Source: Chitinophagaceae bacterium (GTDB lineage: Bacteria; Bacteroidota; Bacteroidia; Chitinophagales; Chitinophagaceae). Taken from it: 11,305 nucleotides of DNA. Below the pieces are notes generated by a model. It was not told the DNA's origin. It ran no database searches and worked only from the letters and a program-made list of their open reading frames with translations. Shown here piece after piece: positions 6,653-11,305 of the stretch. Numbering within the stretch: the stretch's first letter is position 1; each line of letters begins with the position of its first letter. Position numbers and translations under genes: made by a program. The DNA lies in NCBI GenBank assembly GCA_947489175.1, contig CANLED010000042.1:1-11305 (forward strand), read 5' to 3'.

Positions 6653-8011
6653 ATGACTAAAGATTCGAAGCATAATTTCAATAAGATACTCATAGCCAAT
6701 AGAGGAGAGATCGCCCTACGTGTTATCAGAACTTGTCGTGAAATGGGTATTAAAACAGTTGCTGTTTATTCTACTGCCGATAAAGATAGTCTTCATGTAA
6801 AATTCGCAGATGAAGCTGTTTGTATTGGCAGACCATCTAGCACTGATTCTTATTTAAACATACCACACTTGATGGCAGCAATGGAAATTACCAATGCAGA
6901 TGCCGTTCACCCTGGCTATGGATTTCTTGCCGAAAATGCTCGCTTTGCAGAAATCTGCAACGAGTCTGGTGTTAAATTTATTGGACCAACTCCTGATCAA
7001 ATCAGGTCTATGGGCGATAAAATAACAGCAAAGGAAACAATGATAAAGGCTGGTGTTCCTGTTGTGCCTGGCAGCGGTGGTTTGTTGGAAAGCATCCCCG
7101 AAGCAAATCTAATTGCGAAAGAAATTGGTTACCCTGTAATACTAAAGGCAACAGCAGGTGGTGGAGGAAAAGGAATGAGGGTAGTTTGGTCTGAAGCGGA
7201 AATGGAAAAAGCCTATAATAACGCTAAAGCGGAAGCCCTTGCTTCTTTTAAAAATGATGGCGTTTACATGGAGAAGTTCGTTGAAGAACCTCGACATATC
7301 GAAATTCAAGTTGCAGGCGACAGATATGGAACAGTTTGTCACATGAGTGAACGTGATTGTTCAATTCAACGACGTCACCAAAAATTGGTTGAAGAATCCC
7401 CTTCTCCATTCATGACCGATGAATTGCGTGAAAGAATGGGCGCTGCTGCTGTAAAAGCTGCTCAGGCTATTAATTATGAAAGCGTAGGTACCATAGAGTT
7501 CTTAGTGGATAAAAACAGGAACTTTTATTTCATGGAAATGAATACGCGTATCCAAGTTGAACATTGCGTAACTGAAGAGGTTACCAATTTCGATTTAATA
7601 AAAGAACAAATTAAAATCGCTGCTGGTGAACCTATTTCAGGTCGTCATTATCATCCTGAAATGCATGCCATAGAATGCCGAATCAATGCCGAAGATCCTT
7701 ATAATGATTTCCGACCAAGTCCAGGAAAAATTACCGTACTTCATCAACCTGGTGGTCATGGTATTCGCATTGATTCTCACGTATATGCTGGTTACGTAAT
7801 CCCTCCGTATTACGATTCCATGATTGCAAAAATCATAGCTGTTGCAAGAACAAGAAAAGAGGCCATTGATACCATGAGCAGGGCTTTGAGCGAATACGTA
7901 ATTGAAGGTGTTAAGACTACCATTCCTTTTCATCAACAACTGATGAAAAATGAAGATTTTATCAAAGGTAACTTTACGACAAAGTTTCTTGATACTTTTA
8001 AAATGAAATAA
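6653..8011 (+). CDS. accC: biotin carboxylase subunit of acetyl-CoA carboxylase
   Basis: ATP-dependent carboxylation of the biotin on AccB, using bicarbonate. The 452 residues fit stand-alone AccC (about 450) with no fused carrier domain. The N-terminal domain starts KILIANRGEIALRVIR (11-26). The ATP-grasp domain has the glycine-rich loop ATAGGGGKGMRVV (166-178), the segment EPRHIEIQV (212-220) and SIQRRHQKLVEE (237-248), whose K244 corresponds to bicarbonate-binding K238 of E. coli. The metal/catalytic motif EMNTRIQVEH (295-304) is intact. The next residue is Cys (C305), where E. coli has Pro. The C-terminal domain includes HAIECRINAEDP (338-349) and PPYYDSMIAK (384-393). About eight extra residues precede the conserved start compared with E. 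coli; no closer start codon fits better. It pairs with accB upstream and ends at a bidirectional terminator. Confidence 0.97.
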   Translation: MTKDSKHNFNKILIANRGEIALRVIRTCREMGIKTVAVYSTADKDSLHVKFADEAVCIGRPSSTDSYLNIPHLMAAMEITNADAVHPGYGFLAENARFAEICNESGVKFIGPTPDQIRSMGDKITAKETMIKAGVPVVPGSGGLLESIPEANLIAKEIGYPVILKATAGGGGKGMRVVWSEAEMEKAYNNAKAEALASFKNDGVYMEKFVEEPRHIEIQVAGDRYGTVCHMSERDCSIQRRHQKLVEESPSPFMTDELRERMGAAAVKAAQAINYESVGTIEFLVDKNRNFYFMEMNTRIQVEHCVTEEVTNFDLIKEQIKIAAGEPISGRHYHPEMHAIECRINAEDPYNDFRPSPGKITVLHQPGGHGIRIDSHVYAGYVIPPYYDSMIAKIIAVARTRKEAIDTMSRALSEYVIEGVKTTIPFHQQLMKNEDFIKGNFTTKFLDTFKMK

Positions 8012-8032
8012 TGTTGTCCTTAATATAATTAA

Positions 8033-8058
8033 AAAAGCCCCGCCAATGCGGGGCTTTT
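8033..8058. terminator. bidirectional intrinsic terminator between accC and glnN
   Basis: AAAAGCCCCGC (8033-8043) and GCGGGGCTTTT (8048-8058) form a perfect 11-bp stem with the 4-nt loop CAAT. The A-run on one side and T-run on the other make it a rho-independent terminator in both directions, serving the converging accC (plus) and glnN (minus) genes. Confidence 0.93.
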
Positions 8059-8086
8059 ACTTTATTCAACTTATACAATCGGCATT

Positions 8087-10279
8087 TTAGCGCAAGAACA
8101 AAAGCTCTCTGTATTTTGGTAATTCCCACTCAGAGTCATCAACTAATAATTCAAGTTTGTCAACAGAGTAGCGAATCTCATCAAAGAAAGGCTTCACCTT
8201 TTCACAATAAGCAATAGCCTTATCTCTTGAAGAATCTAATAGATTGGCTGCTTTCCTCGCTTCTGTCATTTCAGCTGCTAATACTTGAACTTTATTGATG
8301 TGTTCAGAAATTTCATTTAGAACATTGAACTGTGCAGTATATGCCTCAGCACTCAATCCCAAATCTTTCAATCCTTTGATGTTGTTGATCAACACATTCT
8401 GATAACGAATAGCTGCTGGAAGAATATGGTTGCCAGAAAGATCTCCGATTACTCGGCCTTCAATCTGAACATATTTGATGTATTTCTCTAGCTCAATTTC
8501 GTACCTGGCTTCAAGTTCAGAATGACTTAACACTTTATGTTTTGCAAAAAGGTGTTTTGCTTTTTCTGTTACCAAAGAATCCAATGCAAGTGGGGTTGTA
8601 TTTACGTTTGGTAATCCACGTCTCGCCGCTTCTTCCTGCCACTCTTCACTATAACCATCACCTTCAAACAAAACTTTCTTAGAAGCTGTGATGTAATTCT
8701 TTATCACCTGCATAATAGCAACTTCTTTCTTGTCACCTTTTTCAATCAACCCATCAACTTCTGTTTTGAACGAAGTCAATGTTTCTGCCATGATAGTATT
8801 CAAGATGGTCATGTTATAACCACAGTTTGCAGAAGAACCTACTGCACGGAACTCAAACTTGTTTCCTGTAAACGCAAATGGTGAAGTTCTGTTTCTATCT
8901 GTATTGTCTAAAAGAAGTTCTGGTATGTTCTTATGGATGTCCAACTTCAACATGACCTCATCTTGTTCGTCAAACTTATCACCAACACGGCTTTCAATTT
9001 CATCCAATACTTTTCCTAAGTAACGGCCAATATATGCTGAAATGATTGCTGGAGGAGCTTCATTTGCACCTAAACGGTGGTCGTTTCCTGCAGAAGCAAT
9101 AGCAGCTCTCAACAAATCAGCATGATCATGAACAGCTTTGATTGTATTCACAAAAAAAGCAAGGAACATCAAATTGGTCTTTGGTGTTTTACCTGGTGCC
9201 AAAAGATTCACTCCTGTATCAGTTGCCATGCTCCAGTTGTTGTGCTTACCACTTCCGTTAATTCCAGCAAAAGGTTTTTCATGCAAAAGTACTTTCAACT
9301 TGTGACGCTTAGCTACACGTGTCATCACATCCATCAACAATGTATTGTGATCAACAGCTAAGTTTAGCTCTTCAAAAATAGGCGCGCACTCAAACTGAGC
9401 AGGTGCTACTTCATTGTGGCGTGTGCGAAGTGGAATTCCCAAACGATATGATTCATATTCAAAATCACGCATGAAATCATAAACCCTTTCTGGAATTGAT
9501 CCAAAATAATGATCTTCCAATTGTTGTCCCTTTGAAGGGGCATGACCGAATACGGTTCTGCCTGTCATGATTAAGTCTGGTCTAGCATTGGCTAATCCTT
9601 CGTCAACTACGAAATATTCTTGCTCCCACCCTAGTGTAGCGGTTACTTTACCTACATTTTTATCAAAATAATGACAAACATCAACGGCTGCCTTGTTTAA
9701 TGATTCTATTGACTTTAACAAAGGTGCCTTGTAGTCAAGTGATTCTCCTGTGTATGAAACAAAAATGGTTGGTATGCATAGTGTAAGTCCTTGGCCTATG
9801 TTCATAATGAACGCTGGCGAGGTAGGATCCCATGCAGTATATCCACGGGCCTCAAAAGTTGCCCTCAATCCACCACTTGGAAACGAAGAAGCGTCTGGTT
9901 CTTGTTGTGCTAATGCATTGCCATCAAACTCTTCAATAGCCGAACCATCCGTTTTCAACGTAAAAAATGAATCATGCTTTTCAGCTGAAGTACCTGTTAA
10001 CGGCTGAAACCAATGTGTATAGTGAGTAACGCCCTTGGTTTGTGCCCAATGCCTCATGCCAGCTGCTATGTAATTGGCTACATTCCTGTCGATTTTTTGG
10101 CCTGACTTAATTGAACTGGTTAAGCTTTTGTATGCATCATCGCTCAAATACTCCCTGGCTATTTTGAGCGTAAATACATTTTCACCAAAAATCGCAGTGA
10201 TCTTTGCCGGACTTTCAACTTTAACTTCTGCCTTAACAGAAGTTAGGTTGTCGATTGCTTTGAAACGAAGTGATGACAT
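8087..10279 (-). CDS. glnN: glutamine synthetase type III
   Basis: Cytoplasmic ATP-dependent synthesis of glutamine from glutamate and ammonia. At 730 residues this is the long GSIII form common in Bacteroidota and cyanobacteria, not the 450-470-residue GSI. Visible landmarks in order are THYTHWFQPLTG (85-96), SGGLRATFEARGYTAWDP (135-152), the metal-binding GWEQEYFVVD (217-226), RHNEVAPAQFE (287-297), KPFAGINGSGKHNNWS (335-350) in the ATP/glutamate site, LGANEAPPAIISAYIG (403-418) and FRAVGSSANCGYNM (477-490). A long helical C-terminal region (about 580-725) is characteristic of the type III family. No adenylylation site of the GSI type is expected. The gene is monocistronic as far as can be seen, ends at the terminator shared with accC, and diverges from purL. 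No PII or ammonium-transporter gene is adjacent in this window. Confidence 0.97.
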   Translation of the reverse strand: MSSLRFKAIDNLTSVKAEVKVESPAKITAIFGENVFTLKIAREYLSDDAYKSLTSSIKSGQKIDRNVANYIAAGMRHWAQTKGVTHYTHWFQPLTGTSAEKHDSFFTLKTDGSAIEEFDGNALAQQEPDASSFPSGGLRATFEARGYTAWDPTSPAFIMNIGQGLTLCIPTIFVSYTGESLDYKAPLLKSIESLNKAAVDVCHYFDKNVGKVTATLGWEQEYFVVDEGLANARPDLIMTGRTVFGHAPSKGQQLEDHYFGSIPERVYDFMRDFEYESYRLGIPLRTRHNEVAPAQFECAPIFEELNLAVDHNTLLMDVMTRVAKRHKLKVLLHEKPFAGINGSGKHNNWSMATDTGVNLLAPGKTPKTNLMFLAFFVNTIKAVHDHADLLRAAIASAGNDHRLGANEAPPAIISAYIGRYLGKVLDEIESRVGDKFDEQDEVMLKLDIHKNIPELLLDNTDRNRTSPFAFTGNKFEFRAVGSSANCGYNMTILNTIMAETLTSFKTEVDGLIEKGDKKEVAIMQVIKNYITASKKVLFEGDGYSEEWQEEAARRGLPNVNTTPLALDSLVTEKAKHLFAKHKVLSHSELEARYEIELEKYIKYVQIEGRVIGDLSGNHILPAAIRYQNVLINNIKGLKDLGLSAEAYTAQFNVLNEISEHINKVQVLAAEMTEARKAANLLDSSRDKAIAYCEKVKPFFDEIRYSVDKLELLVDDSEWELPKYRELLFLR

Positions 10280-10564
10280 AATGTTTTAGTTTAGTAACGC
10301 GAAATTCATATAAATTGATGAAATTGTCAATTATTTTGTCATTTAACTTTGAAAAAATGAAAAAAAATGAAAAATAGTACTATTACAATTCCTGATTGTA
10401 TGAAAAATGCAATTTAAATGACAGATAATTAACATATATAAAAATATTTAATATGTAAAGTGCTCTAATTTTTTCAATTTATTTGTCGCATTCTTAAAAT
10501 CAATGCTACTGTCGTTTTTGCCTCCTATCTTTTTTAATTACCTTTGAACTTCTTTACAATAATT
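10280..10564. promoter_or_regulatory. divergent glnN-purL intergenic region
   Basis: This 285-bp, very AT-rich region contains no gene that I can support. It holds the purL promoter near its right end. A run of three A-tracts starts at 10352, 10360 and 10370 (6, 8 and 5 A), spaced 8-10 bp and possibly causing curvature upstream of glnN. The 10-mer TGTCATTTAA (10337-10346) recurs in inverted orientation as TTAAATGACA (10414-10423). I found no exact TAnnTTTG element for glnN on the minus strand. Confidence 0.45.
10517..10546 (+). promoter_or_regulatory. promoter for purL (TTTG-N18-TAnnTTTG)
   Basis: TTTG (10517-10520) and TACCTTTG (10539-10546) are exact matches to both halves of the Bacteroidota housekeeping promoter, with an 18-nt spacer. 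Transcription would start about 10553, leaving a short leader of about 12 nt before the purL ATG at 10565. This is the clearest promoter in the window and supports the organism assignment. Confidence 0.75.
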
Positions 10565-11305
10565 ATGAGTACAACTGTAGAAACTGCAAAGCAACTTGGA
10601 CTACTTCCAGAAGAATTTGAAAGCATAAAAGTAATATTAGGGCGAAACCCAAACTTCAATGAGCTCGCTGCTTATTCTGTTATGTGGAGTGAACATTGTA
10701 GTTATAAAAATTCCATCAGTTGGTTAAAAACGCTTCCAAGAGATGGATCAAAACTGCTTGTAAAGGCTGGAGAAGAAAATGCAGGTCTTGCTGATATTGG
10801 TGATGGATATGGTGTTGTTTTTAAAATTGAATCTCATAACCACCCCTCTGCAATTGAACCTTTTCAAGGCGCCGCTACCGGAGTTGGTGGAATCCATCGT
10901 GATATCTTTACAATGGGCGCAAGGCCTATTGCTTCATTAAATTCATTGCGTTTCGGGAATATCAACGATGCAAAAACCCAACACTTGGTTAAAGGTGTTG
11001 TTGCCGGTATTGGTCATTACGGTAATTGCTTTGGCGTTCCTACCGTTGGTGGTGAAGTCTATTTTGAAAATTGTTACCATACCAATCCGCTTGTCAATGC
11101 CATGAGTGTGGGAATTGTTAAAGTGGGACAAACCGTCAGCGCTACAGCTGAAGGTGAGGGTAATCCAGTTTTCATAGTTGGTTCTGCTACTGGAAAAGAT
11201 GGCATTGGTGGTGCTTCTTTTGCTTCAGCTGATATTACAGCGGAAAGTGCACAAGACCTTCCTTCTGTTCAAGTTGGTGATCCTTTCCAAGAAAAGAAAC
11301 TTCTT
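10565..11305 (+). CDS. purL: phosphoribosylformylglycinamidine synthase subunit PurL, N-terminal part (runs off the right edge)
   Basis: Catalyses the ATP- and glutamine-dependent conversion of FGAR to FGAM in purine synthesis, normally with PurQ and PurS supplying ammonia. From the ATG at 10565 there are 247 open codons to the window end. The short N-terminus leads directly into SVMWSEHCSYKNS (38-50, with H44), then KIESHNHPSAIEPFQGAA (87-104), then GVGGIHRDIFTMGARPIA (106-123). That layout matches the small, Bacillus/Thermotoga-type PurL of roughly 740 residues; the large fused enzyme has a long extra N-terminal domain before this point. A separate purQ and purS are therefore expected elsewhere. 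The gene has its own promoter and diverges from glnN, whose product glutamine is the nitrogen donor for this step. Confidence 0.96.
   Translation, partial: MSTTVETAKQLGLLPEEFESIKVILGRNPNFNELAAYSVMWSEHCSYKNSISWLKTLPRDGSKLLVKAGEENAGLADIGDGYGVVFKIESHNHPSAIEPFQGAATGVGGIHRDIFTMGARPIASLNSLRFGNINDAKTQHLVKGVVAGIGHYGNCFGVPTVGGEVYFENCYHTNPLVNAMSVGIVKVGQTVSATAEGEGNPVFIVGSATGKDGIGGASFASADITAESAQDLPSVQVGDPFQEKKLL

Noticed and set aside
9077..9361. Open frame of 94 codons antisense to glnN, with others at 9750-10007 and 10074-10289
   Set aside because: They lie opposite strongly conserved GlnN sequence, resemble no protein family I recognise, and have no promoter or conserved start context. They are compositional by-products of the real gene.
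10943..11131. 62-codon antisense open frame inside purL
   Set aside because: It is fully contained in the conserved PurL coding sequence and has no recognisable features.

Overview
The window looks like chromosomal DNA of a member of the Bacteroidota, probably near the Chitinophagaceae/Sphingobacteriia. The DNA is AT-rich. Genes lack clear Shine-Dalgarno sequences. Start regions carry the Bacteroidota promoter pattern TTTG-N18/19-TAnnTTTG, best seen before purL and, with one mismatch, before efp. A type III glutamine synthetase (GlnN) fits the same group. The placement is inferred from these features; no database was searched.

Layout. Positions 1-800 (minus) hold the N-terminal part of an amino-acid permease of the APC superfamily that runs off the left edge. 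A divergent 151-bp gap separates it from a plus-strand run of membrane proteins: a dicarboxylate/amino-acid:cation symporter (952-2205), a DedA/VTT protein (2241-2903) and an MFS transporter (3011-4255). The MFS gene converges on malate dehydrogenase (mdh, minus, 4315-5238) across a long hairpin. mdh and efp (5417-5983, plus) diverge from a shared 178-bp promoter region. efp ends at a strong intrinsic terminator and is followed by accB-accC (6137-8011), the biotin carrier and biotin carboxylase of acetyl-CoA carboxylase. accC converges on glnN (minus, 8087-10279) across a GC-rich bidirectional terminator. glnN and purL (10565 to the right edge, plus) diverge from a 285-bp AT-rich region.

How the genes fit together. 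This is mostly core metabolism plus solute transport: C4-dicarboxylate or glutamate uptake, malate/oxaloacetate interconversion, malonyl-CoA formation, glutamine synthesis, and a glutamine-consuming purine step (PurL). The efp-accB-accC order is a widespread conserved neighbourhood. I see no mobile element, CRISPR array, tRNA/rRNA gene, toxin-antitoxin pair or defence cassette.

The most interesting point is the EF-P. The usual modified lysine and its PGKG loop are absent. Arginine sits at residue 32, in a loop that resembles the arginine-rhamnosylated EF-P of Pseudomonas/Neisseria type. No modification enzyme is encoded in the window. I found no evidence of a wholly new multi-gene system here.
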